This document shows, one piece after another, positions 1 through 5,045 of a DNA stretch of 5,045 bases (the stretch's first letter is position 1; every line of letters begins with the position of its first letter). Under the pieces are notes generated by a model. That model was not told the origin of the DNA, searched no databases, and saw only the letters and a list, made by a program, of their open reading frames with translations. The stretch lies in contig JADFOU010000174.1 of NCBI GenBank assembly GCA_022562655.1, positions 1 to 5,045 on the forward strand, in the 5' to 3' direction. This DNA is from a candidate division TA06 bacterium (GTDB lineage: Bacteria > Hydrothermota > DG-26 > E44-bin18 > JADFOU01). Both the position numbers and the translations under genes were made by a program.

Positions 1-9
1 TTTTCATTT

Positions 10-75
10 GACATTGGACTTTGGACTCGGGTATTGTCTGTAAACTATAGTCTATGGTCTAATGTCCAGAGTTTG
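10..75. repeat. Heptad repeat element after the GT9 gene, inverted arms
   Basis: On the plus strand three GAC-type 7-bp units (10, 17, 24) are followed by a 5-bp spacer and six units in one phase starting at 36, 43, 50, 57, 64 and 71. Four of these begin GTC; those at 43 and 71 have decayed (AAC, GTT). The arms are nearly complementary: 10-19 (GACATTGGAC) pairs with 57-66 (GTCTAATGTC) with one G-T wobble. The GT9 stop codon and its last three residues are inside the element. There is no U-run for termination on the transcribed strand, and what lies further left is outside the window. Confidence 0.8.
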
Positions 76-1093
76 ATTCTAAGACTTCCTTCACCTTCTC
101 CACCACCTCCTCCACCTGAATAGACTGGATACAGCAATTCGGGAGATCACAGACGAAGGCAGTCGGGTTTCGACAGATTACATATCTGCTGAGGGCAATG
201 TGTCTCCCATTGGGCGGATTGTGATTTTGAGGGTTGGTAGGACCGAATAGGGTGATGGTAGGAACTTCTAAGGCGATGGCTAAATTGATGGGGCCTGAAT
301 CATTCCCAATTAAAAGGTTGAGGCCTTTGAGGACAGCTCCCAACTCTTTCAGCCCAATCCCTTCCAGAATCCACGGTTTCTTTGCCATCCGTATGGAGAT
401 TTCCGAAAGGACCCCCTTCTCCTGAGGTCCTCCAAGAAAGAGAATCGTATAGCCCAATTCTTTTTCAATCCTCTCCCCTAGTTCGGCAAACTTCTCCACA
501 CTCCACCGCTTCGCAGGCCAACCCCCACCCGGAAAGAGTCCAACCACCTTTTTTGTGCCATGACCTTTCCAGAACGCCTTCCCAAACCTTTCTGCTTCTT
601 CAGAGAGAGAAAAGATGAGTTCTTTGGTCTCAATCTTAAGTCCTAAGGTCCGTAGGGTGTCTAAATTAAAATCCACAACATACTGGGGGTTCCTCGCCTC
701 CACCCGGATATTGTAGAAGAATTTTCGGACCCGATAGGTAAAACCCACCCTTTGTTTGGCTCCAGAGAGGAGAGAGAGGATGGCGGTTCGGAGGGTTCCT
801 AAAAGATCAACAGTGAGGTCGAAATCCTTTTGGCGAACTTTTCGGAGAAATCTAAATTCATACAAGATCCTTTGAAAAAGAGAACTATGAGATCGGTCAA
901 AGGAGATCAATTCATCCAAGTCCGGATTTCCTTCCAAAACCTCTTTGTATCTCTCTTCGACTAAAAAGGAAATCGTACTGTTTGGGAAATTCCTTCTCAA
1001 ATTAGTTACGACTGGAGTAGCACAGAGGAGATCTCCCATTTTCCTCAGCCGGATCACCAGAATTCGCTCAGGATTGAACGATCTCTCCACCAT
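59..1093 (-). CDS. GT9 family glycosyltransferase, heptosyltransferase (WaaC/WaaF/WaaQ)-like
   Basis: This 344-residue GT-B protein of typical WaaF-type length probably transfers heptose from ADP-heptose to the LPS inner core. The N-terminal domain opens with RILVIRLRKMGDLLCATP (10-27), where D21 is in the position of the catalytic base of WaaC. The C-terminal domain has FPGGGWPAKRWSVEKFAEL (187-205), LFLGGPQE (218-225) and the nucleotide-sugar loop GNDSGPINLAIAL (263-275), followed by TLFGPTNP (281-288). A cysteine-containing tail (C307, C315, C320, C321) followed by a VEEV helix is common in the family. The usual GPxHLA histidine is Asn270 here. The ATG at 1093 overlaps the previous gene by 26 bp, suggesting translational coupling, with no clear Shine-Dalgarno sequence. 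The TAG stop (61-59) lies in the left-edge heptad repeat. The presence of gmhB in the same operon supports a heptose donor; WaaC, WaaF and WaaQ cannot be told apart here. Confidence 0.9.
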   Translation of the reverse strand: MVERSFNPERILVIRLRKMGDLLCATPVVTNLRRNFPNSTISFLVEERYKEVLEGNPDLDELISFDRSHSSLFQRILYEFRFLRKVRQKDFDLTVDLLGTLRTAILSLLSGAKQRVGFTYRVRKFFYNIRVEARNPQYVVDFNLDTLRTLGLKIETKELIFSLSEEAERFGKAFWKGHGTKKVVGLFPGGGWPAKRWSVEKFAELGERIEKELGYTILFLGGPQEKGVLSEISIRMAKKPWILEGIGLKELGAVLKGLNLLIGNDSGPINLAIALEVPTITLFGPTNPQNHNPPNGRHIALSRYVICRNPTAFVCDLPNCCIQSIQVEEVVEKVKEVLESNSGH

Positions 1094-2069
1094 GTTCCGA
1101 CCAGAGGGAAGTGAGATAGAGGACTTCGCGATCTGTCCTTTGGCGATGGCGTTTTTCCTTCCTTCGCTTCTTCAAAACTTCGGGAAGGTTTCGGATCGCC
1201 ATCAGAAATGCAGGATAGAAGGCAAAATCCCTTTCAAAGAGGGAGGAGAAAAGGGAACCAAAGAGGAAGAAGAGATGCTGGATCAAAAGGTTCCTGTCTG
1301 AGAGGTTTTTCCAGGTGAAATAGAGACGGTTCCTTTTGGAGATGGTGTCGATCGTGAACTTTTGAAAACGGCTTTGGATGGTCGTATTGGGTTTGTGATA
1401 GACGATGCTCCTCGGTTCATAGTGGACGTTCCATCCCCGCTTCCAAGCACGGTAGGAGAGGTCAGTATCCTCCCAATTGAAGGGAGAGAAGAGTTCATCA
1501 AACCCACCCATGCGGTGGAATTTCTCTTTGGAAAAGGCTGAGAACCCACCACAGGCTAAGAAAGCTGGATAAGAATTTTGAGGAGAGGACGAGGGGTTCA
1601 AAATATCATAGTTTTGGTAGACCCTGAAAAGCCCTCTACGAAACTCGCCGATTCTCCCACCGTCCCGGAGGGTTTTTCCATCAAGATCATAAGACTTCGA
1701 AGCCACTGCAAAAGTTCCCGGATCAGAGAAATGGTCGAGGAGAGGAAGGATGAAATCAGGTTTCACTTCAACATCGTTGTTCAGAAGAATGACAATCTCA
1801 AATCGGGATGATCTGAACCCCCGATTGGCTGCGCGTGCAAAACCACCCCGTCCGGGATTGCAAATCAGTCGAACCAGGGGATAGTGTTTCTGTAAGAACT
1901 TTATGCTATCATCCGTACTTCCATCATCCACAACAATGAGTTCCCATTTCCCTTCGTAGTTTTCTGCCGCTTTCAGGACTGATGGAAGGAACCTTTCGAG
2001 TAGGGACCTCCCATTCCAGTTCGGAATCACGATGCTAATACCAAAATCGTGACTTTGGACTTCAGACAT
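1068..2069 (-). CDS. GT2 family glycosyltransferase, rhamnosyltransferase-like
   Basis: This is a 333-residue GT-A enzyme that probably adds a deoxyhexose or hexose from a nucleotide sugar to the growing core or O-chain. Visible features are ISIVIPNWNG (11-20), LIVVDDGSTDDS (44-55), NPGRGGFARAANRG (71-84), the DXD-equivalent LLNNDVEV (95-102), a second conserved block GGFDELF (188-194) and NWEDTDLSYRAWKRG (198-212) with the presumed catalytic E200/D201. A hydrophobic stretch near 255-290 may hold it at the membrane, and the tail is strongly basic. An upstream ATG at 2165 would add 32 residues rich in Ser and Lys. I prefer ATG 2069 because it places the first beta strand at residue 11 and overlaps the previous stop by 8 bp, but ATG 2108 or 2165 cannot be excluded. 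No clear Shine-Dalgarno sequence precedes 2069; a weak AGAGAG is about 15 nt upstream. Family sure, substrate unknown. Confidence 0.87.
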   Translation of the reverse strand: MSEVQSHDFGISIVIPNWNGRSLLERFLPSVLKAAENYEGKWELIVVDDGSTDDSIKFLQKHYPLVRLICNPGRGGFARAANRGFRSSRFEIVILLNNDVEVKPDFILPLLDHFSDPGTFAVASKSYDLDGKTLRDGGRIGEFRRGLFRVYQNYDILNPSSSPQNSYPAFLACGGFSAFSKEKFHRMGGFDELFSPFNWEDTDLSYRAWKRGWNVHYEPRSIVYHKPNTTIQSRFQKFTIDTISKRNRLYFTWKNLSDRNLLIQHLFFLFGSLFSSLFERDFAFYPAFLMAIRNLPEVLKKRRKEKRHRQRTDREVLYLTSLWSEHGGEIVQS

Positions 2070-2078
2070 TGGACTTTT
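2051..2078. repeat. Single-arm heptad repeat at the GT2-GT2 junction
   Basis: Four contiguous plus-strand units beginning GAC (2051, 2058, 2065, 2072) have the same form as the arms of the elements at 10-75 and 2833-2884, but no inverted GTC arm follows. The whole element is coding: it spans the last codons and TGA stop of the first GT2 gene (2064-2062) and the probable ATG of the second (2069-2067). It shares the 10-mer AATGTCTGAA (minus strand) with the element near 2838-2829. Confidence 0.75.
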
Positions 2079-2823
2079 GATTTCTCTCTTTTTCCCAGAG
2101 TTTTGCATACTTGACAAAGACGTAGAAGGCTGAGAGGACGGCAAGAATGAAACCATGGAAGCCATCCAAAAATCCCCTTCGGATGATGAACATCCGAAAG
2201 AAAAAATAGGGGGGTCTCAAGAGAAGTCTGGGGAGATTGGAACGTACGCCTCTTTCGTAGAGTTCCTCTGCAGCCAGGGATGTATATTGTTGTAACTTCT
2301 CCAAATAATGATGGAGATCAGTATCGGTATAATGAAGAAGTTCTTCCTTCAGATAGCCGACTTTCCCCTTCACCTGAAGTGCCTCATGGACAAGGGAGTG
2401 ATTGAATCTCCCTTTTTCTCTTTGGAAGAGTCTCAAGACATAGCCGGGGTACCAGCCGCCAGCCCGGATTGGGCGACCTAAGAAGAATGCCCGTCGTGGA
2501 AGGTAATACCCCTGAATGGGATTTTTGTTTTGGAGAACCTCCTGGATTTCCCTTTTTAGTTCCTCTGTCACTCTTTCATCCGCATCCAAAGAGAGGATCC
2601 AATCCCCCATAGCCTTTTCAATTCCGAAGTTTTTGAGAGGACCGAACCCCTCCCATTTCCTCTGGTAAATCTTTTCCGTCCAGCGCCTTGCCACCTCTGT
2701 CGTTCCATCCGTGCTATTGGAGTCCACGATGATAATCTCATCCGCCCATTCTACAGAGCGAAGACACTCTTCTATGTTCTTTTCTTCATTATGGGTGAGG
2801 ACGACGACTGAAAGACTGTTCAT
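2062..2823 (-). CDS. GT2 family glycosyltransferase, WaaE/KdtX (LPS core beta-1,4-glucosyltransferase)-like
   Basis: This 253-residue protein has a GT-A fold and probably adds a hexose to the LPS inner core at the cytoplasmic membrane face. The N-terminal strand SVVVLTHNEEKNIEECL is followed by IIIVDSNSTDGT (D34) and the metal-binding LDADER (D80, D82). GGWYPGYVLRLF (122-133) and a following VHEAL (145-149) are typical of the WaaE/KdtX branch, whose members are about 250-260 residues. Residues 204-240 are hydrophobic and aromatic with basic residues mixed in, suggesting monotopic membrane attachment. The start is well bounded: an in-frame TGA lies only 7 bp upstream (2832-2830), so ATG 2823 is the first usable codon, yet no Shine-Dalgarno sequence precedes it. 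The last residues and the TGA stop (2064-2062) lie inside another heptad repeat. The family is clear; the transferred sugar (glucose or another hexose) is inferred. Confidence 0.88.
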   Translation of the reverse strand: MNSLSVVVLTHNEEKNIEECLRSVEWADEIIIVDSNSTDGTTEVARRWTEKIYQRKWEGFGPLKNFGIEKAMGDWILSLDADERVTEELKREIQEVLQNKNPIQGYYLPRRAFFLGRPIRAGGWYPGYVLRLFQREKGRFNHSLVHEALQVKGKVGYLKEELLHYTDTDLHHYLEKLQQYTSLAAEELYERGVRSNLPRLLLRPPYFFFRMFIIRRGFLDGFHGFILAVLSAFYVFVKYAKLWEKERNQKSNV

Positions 2824-2832
2824 GGAAATTCA

Positions 2833-2884
2833 GACATTAGACTTTGGACATTAGACATTAGTCTATAGTCTACGGTCTAGGGTC
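2833..2884. repeat. Heptad repeat element in the gmhB-GT2 gap, inverted arms
   Basis: On the plus strand four consecutive 7-bp units beginning GAC (2833, 2840, 2847, 2854; form GAC-A/T-TT-A/G) are followed without loss of phase by three units beginning GTC (2861, 2868, 2875; form GTCTA-N-A/G) plus a terminal GTC (2882-2884). GAC and GTC are reverse complements, so the element is two inverted arms meeting near 2858. The centre can form a perfect 5-bp stem with a 4-nt loop (TAGAC ATTA GTCTA, 2852-2865), and further GAC/GTC pairs recur every 7 bp outward. The right arm contains the gmhB TAG stop (2872-2870) and codes for its last residues. No T-run follows on the transcribed strand, so it does not look like an intrinsic terminator. 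Confidence 0.85.
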
Positions 2885-3403
2885 AGCCTTTAAAATCCAC
2901 TGGACGGCTTTTTGAAAATCTTTTGCGATGAAATCCGGGGGAACCTCTCCCCCACCCTCCTCATTCCAAACGAGAATTGTTTTCAATCCCATCTTCTTTC
3001 CCAATTCCACATCCGCTACGGTATCTCCAATGATGAAGGACCTTCCAAGATCAATCTCAAAATCTTGTAACGCCTTCTTGACAAGACCCGTTTTCGGTTT
3101 CCGACAGTCACAGTTTTCATCAGGATGGTGGGGACAATAGTAGATTGCATCAATCTCGGCTCCCTTTTCTTGCAAAATCTCTTCGAGTCTCTGGTGGATC
3201 TCCTTCAAGGTCTCCTCTTCAAAATATCCCCGTCCAACACCAGATTGATTGGTGACGACAATCACGTGAAACCCTGCCTCTTTCAAACCACGGATCCCTT
3301 CAGGCACTCCGGGAAAGATCACCAACCCCTCAGGATCGGAAAGGTAGACCTTATCTTCACAGATTGTCCCATCTCGGTCTAAAAAGACACAGGGTCTCTT
3401 CAT
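2870..3403 (-). CDS. gmhB: D-glycero-D-manno-heptose 1,7-bisphosphate 7-phosphatase
   Basis: This 177-residue cytoplasmic HAD-superfamily phosphatase removes the 7-phosphate from heptose 1,7-bisphosphate in ADP-heptose synthesis, the precursor of LPS inner-core heptose. All HAD motifs are present: FLDRDGT with D9 and D11 (nucleophile and acid/base), VVTNQSG (49-55), the RKPKTG lysine (K102/K104 region) and GDTVADVELG with D127 and D131 for Mg2+. The GmhB-specific zinc site is seen as CPHH (C90, H92) and CDC (C98, C100), with the short loop common in the family. Length fits GmhB rather than the longer HisB fusion. The ATG at 3403 directly precedes the first HAD strand, about 23 nt from the predicted transcription start; only a weak purine-rich AGTAGAAG lies before it. 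The last residues (ADPRP) and the TAG stop are encoded by the downstream heptad repeat. It is the first gene of the apparent operon. The related histidinol-phosphatase activity is less likely given the LPS context. Confidence 0.93.
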   Translation of the reverse strand: MKRPCVFLDRDGTICEDKVYLSDPEGLVIFPGVPEGIRGLKEAGFHVIVVTNQSGVGRGYFEEETLKEIHQRLEEILQEKGAEIDAIYYCPHHPDENCDCRKPKTGLVKKALQDFEIDLGRSFIIGDTVADVELGKKMGLKTILVWNEEGGGEVPPDFIAKDFQKAVQWILKADPRP

Positions 3404-3432
3404 CTTCTACTGGAGACCGTTCTATGGGCAGG

Positions 3433-3461
3433 ATAATAGGAGAAAATGAGATCCATGTCAA
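3433..3461 (-). promoter_or_regulatory. sigma70-type promoter for the gmhB operon
   Basis: On the minus strand TTGACA (3461-3456, 6/6 to consensus) is followed by a 17-bp spacer and TATTAT (3438-3433, 5/6). Transcription would begin near 3426, leaving a leader of about 23 nt before the gmhB ATG at 3403. A T-rich stretch lies just upstream of the -35 box (about 3462-3471) and could act as a weak UP element. This is the only strong promoter-like sequence seen, and it sits in the one real gap between genes, so it probably drives gmhB and the three glycosyltransferase genes after it. Confidence 0.75.
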
Positions 3462-3515
3462 ACAAAAACAACCCTCCATTTAAGGAATCCAAGAATAAAA
3501 GTAGATGTACTGTCA

Positions 3516-5045
3516 TTACCTCAATATTGGATATTCATCCAAGCAATACCTCTGAATAGCCTCATCTACAATAGGGCTACGAGTGAGATAAAGTGTGACA
3601 AGTCTATAATTTTGGTCTATGGGTATTTCTATAATGCTTGCATGGGGGGGAACTTCATCTTCATTCTTAACTCCAAAAGTTTCCAAGTGCTCGATAGTGT
3701 ATTTCTTTTCGGAATTGCTGTCATTTCTGATCAACCATGGATGGGCGATGACAATGTTAACTTTTCGCTCAAGCAGATAACTAAATGGGGCTCTTCTTTG
3801 ATGACCCGGCCGGGTTCCTATAACATCTCCATATTTTGCAACCCACCGGTCATTAAGACCTAGCATATCTATTGTTTTCAATCGGGAATAAAATGGTATC
3901 GCTCCAGCAGCAGTTACGGCTATCGTTACATTTGGGTTATAATCAAATATTTTTCCGAAAACTCTTCCTATCTCGGCCCAATTCTCATTACTATTCTTGA
4001 GATGTCCATAGAGTTGTTTTATTGATTCTATCTCTAGCTTGTTCGTTAATACTGCAAACGTAATAGTATGATGCAAAGAACCCAATAGTACAAGTGCTAT
4101 TAAAACGATCTGAATCTCCTTTTGTTGGATAAAACTCAAGGTCAACCATGTGATCACTATAAACACTAAAGGCAATATGGGTACTATGAATCTAAACTCC
4201 AAAAAATCTCCGCCAACTTTAATCACATAGAGTGACCATACAACAATTAAGATCAAAGAAATAACTATCGCAAGATTCTCTTTCTTCAAAAGTCCTTTCA
4301 GCGCTATTAATCCTAAGAATAGAAATGGAATAAGCCAATATGAAAATAAAAATAGGTAGAAATAAAAAACTCCTAATTTTATGGAAGTAGGTGAAGATAC
4401 TTTGACATAAAAAGTATTCGGAAGAATATCTCCATAATATGACAACTTCCAAATAAACCAACTCCCAACAAATATCGTAAACGGTAAAATCAATAGAAGC
4501 ATCTTGATTAACTTCTTCGGTGTAGTGATCATTTCTTTCTGCAGAAAGAATAAGGCGAAAGGGAAAATCACGATAATTAACAATGCGGAGTCAAGTTGTG
4601 TTAACATAGCACAACTCAACAGTAAAGAGAGCATCACCATTGTGCGGTTCTTCCAATCCTTTCTATAAATGGATCGCAAAAGGAGATAAAGGCTTGTGAC
4701 AAATAAACAAGCCTGTAGCTGTGTTCCAAAACCGCTCGTTGCATAGGAGCTGAACGTATAATTTGTACCTAAAAGTATAATAGTTAATAAACTTATATTC
4801 CTCGAGTTGAAAATAAGAAGTGATACCTTGTAGGTAAAAATCAATGAAAAAATGAAAAACACCATGCCCAATACATACGAAAATGTTATCGGGTCGATGT
4901 CAAAGTATAGAGGGATGCTCATTACAAGAGTCCATAAAAAGCTCGTATAACCTTGTACCATTTCTCCCTCATTCCATACGAGTCCGTTTCCTTTTGCGAA
5001 ATTATATGCATATCTAAATGTGATAAAAGCATCATCCTGAATGAA
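3516..5045 (-). CDS. GT-C-type integral membrane glycosyltransferase, 5' end beyond the window (partial)
   Basis: The frame stays open from the TAA at 3518-3516 to the window edge, giving 509 visible residues. The first in-frame ATG (4961) is not the true start, because the 28 residues before it contain the family's catalytic-loop signature: DDAFITFRYAYN at visible residues 4-15, then GNGLVWN and GYTSFLW (32-38). In GT-C enzymes of this kind (related to mycobacterial AftB-like arabinosyltransferases) acidic residues in the first extracytoplasmic loop are catalytic. About ten hydrophobic segments follow between residues 34 and 332, with family-like motifs YYGDILPNTFY (203-213) and GGDFLEFRFIVP (278-289). 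A soluble C-terminal domain (about 333-509) carries AAGAIPFYS, IDMLGLNDR and RPGHQ. The probable role is transfer of a sugar from a polyprenyl-phosphate donor to a surface glycan on the periplasmic side; donor and acceptor cannot be read from sequence. A first membrane segment and signal-anchor are presumably missing upstream. The gene is much more AT-rich than its downstream neighbours. Membership is fairly sure, the exact substrate is not. Confidence 0.8.
   Translation of the reverse strand, partial: FIQDDAFITFRYAYNFAKGNGLVWNEGEMVQGYTSFLWTLVMSIPLYFDIDPITFSYVLGMVFFIFSLIFTYKVSLLIFNSRNISLLTIILLGTNYTFSSYATSGFGTQLQACLFVTSLYLLLRSIYRKDWKNRTMVMLSLLLSCAMLTQLDSALLIIVIFPFALFFLQKEMITTPKKLIKMLLLILPFTIFVGSWFIWKLSYYGDILPNTFYVKVSSPTSIKLGVFYFYLFLFSYWLIPFLFLGLIALKGLLKKENLAIVISLILIVVWSLYVIKVGGDFLEFRFIVPILPLVFIVITWLTLSFIQQKEIQIVLIALVLLGSLHHTITFAVLTNKLEIESIKQLYGHLKNSNENWAEIGRVFGKIFDYNPNVTIAVTAAGAIPFYSRLKTIDMLGLNDRWVAKYGDVIGTRPGHQRRAPFSYLLERKVNIVIAHPWLIRNDSNSEKKYTIEHLETFGVKNEDEVPPHASIIEIPIDQNYRLVTLYLTRSPIVDEAIQRYCLDEYPILR

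Noticed and set aside
8..37. Plus-strand TTGACA with TATTGT 18 bp downstream, a possible promoter in the left repeat.
   Set aside because: The -10 match is only 4/6, it would read antisense into the GT9 gene, and the TTGACA is explained by the repeat unit.
945..1301. A plus-strand open frame of 118 codons, and other plus-strand frames such as 382-618 and 1578-1811.
   Set aside because: They lie wholly opposite well-supported genes with clear protein motifs and show no recognisable domain; they are antisense shadows.
2070..2165. A 32-residue N-terminal extension of the second GT2 protein starting at ATG 2165.
   Set aside because: The extension is low-complexity Ser/Lys-rich, lies entirely within the preceding GT2 gene in another frame, and precedes the conserved first strand by far more than is normal. 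The 2069 start fits better, although this is not proven.
3101..3140. Short zinc-binding loop of GmhB (CPHH to CDC) compared with the E. coli protein.
   Set aside because: A short loop is common in many GmhB proteins and all four ligands are present.
3462..3515. Possible terminator after the GT-C gene: TCC-TTAAAT-GGA followed by a T-rich tract on the minus strand.
   Set aside because: The stem is only about 3 bp and the T-tract is interrupted by G and separated from the stem; it is more plausibly upstream promoter sequence.
3602..3621. Two GTCTAT words resembling the heptad repeat in the GT-C gene.
   Set aside because: They are 13 bp apart, out of the 7-bp phase, with no neighbouring units, and they code for normal C-terminal residues.
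3804..3815. Perfect 12-bp palindrome ACCCGGCCGGGT, GC-rich in an AT-rich gene.
   Set aside because: It encodes the conserved GTRPGH segment of the GT-C C-terminal domain, so codon content explains it; there is no second copy or operator context.

Overview
The window is a piece of a Gram-negative cell-surface polysaccharide/lipopolysaccharide locus. All five recognisable genes are on the minus strand, so the locus reads from right to left. An ADP-heptose pathway phosphatase (GmhB) together with a heptosyltransferase-family GT9 protein points to an LPS-making, outer-membrane-bearing bacterium. The proteins and the 7-bp intergenic repeats would suit a Desulfobacterota/Nitrospirota-type or uncultured-lineage genome, but that is a weak inference and no taxon marker is present.

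Layout in the direction of transcription: (1) 5045-3516 is the C-terminal part of an AT-rich GT-C-type integral membrane glycosyltransferase whose 5' end lies outside the window. (2) 3515-3404 is a short gap with a near-consensus sigma70 promoter (TTGACA, 17 bp, TATTAT) pointing at the next gene. (3) 3403-2870 is gmhB. (4) 2869-2824 is a gap filled by a heptad repeat element. (5) 2823-2062 is a WaaE/KdtX-like GT2 glycosyltransferase. (6) 2069-1068 is a second, rhamnosyltransferase-like GT2 enzyme, overlapping its predecessor by 8 bp. (7) 1093-59 is a GT9 heptosyltransferase-like enzyme, overlapping its predecessor by 26 bp. (8) 75-1 is another heptad repeat element running to the left edge.

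The gmhB-GT2-GT2-GT9 set looks like one operon from the promoter at 3461-3433. GmhB would supply D-glycero-D-manno-heptose 1-phosphate toward ADP-heptose, the GT9 enzyme could transfer heptose, and the two GT2 enzymes would add other core or O-chain sugars on the cytoplasmic face. The GT-C protein would act on the periplasmic face with a polyprenyl-phosphate sugar. It is clearly more AT-rich (about 22-38 % GC in lines counted by eye, against about 43-55 % in the operon), so it may have a separate origin.

The most unusual structure is a family of degenerate 7-bp repeats, GACNNNN switching to its inverted form GTCNNNN, at three of the four boundaries at or downstream of the gmhB stop. These repeats are not merely intergenic: they supply the stop codons of gmhB, the first GT2 gene and the GT9 gene, and the probable start codon of the second GT2 gene. 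No tRNA, rRNA, CRISPR array, transposase or intrinsic terminator is visible.
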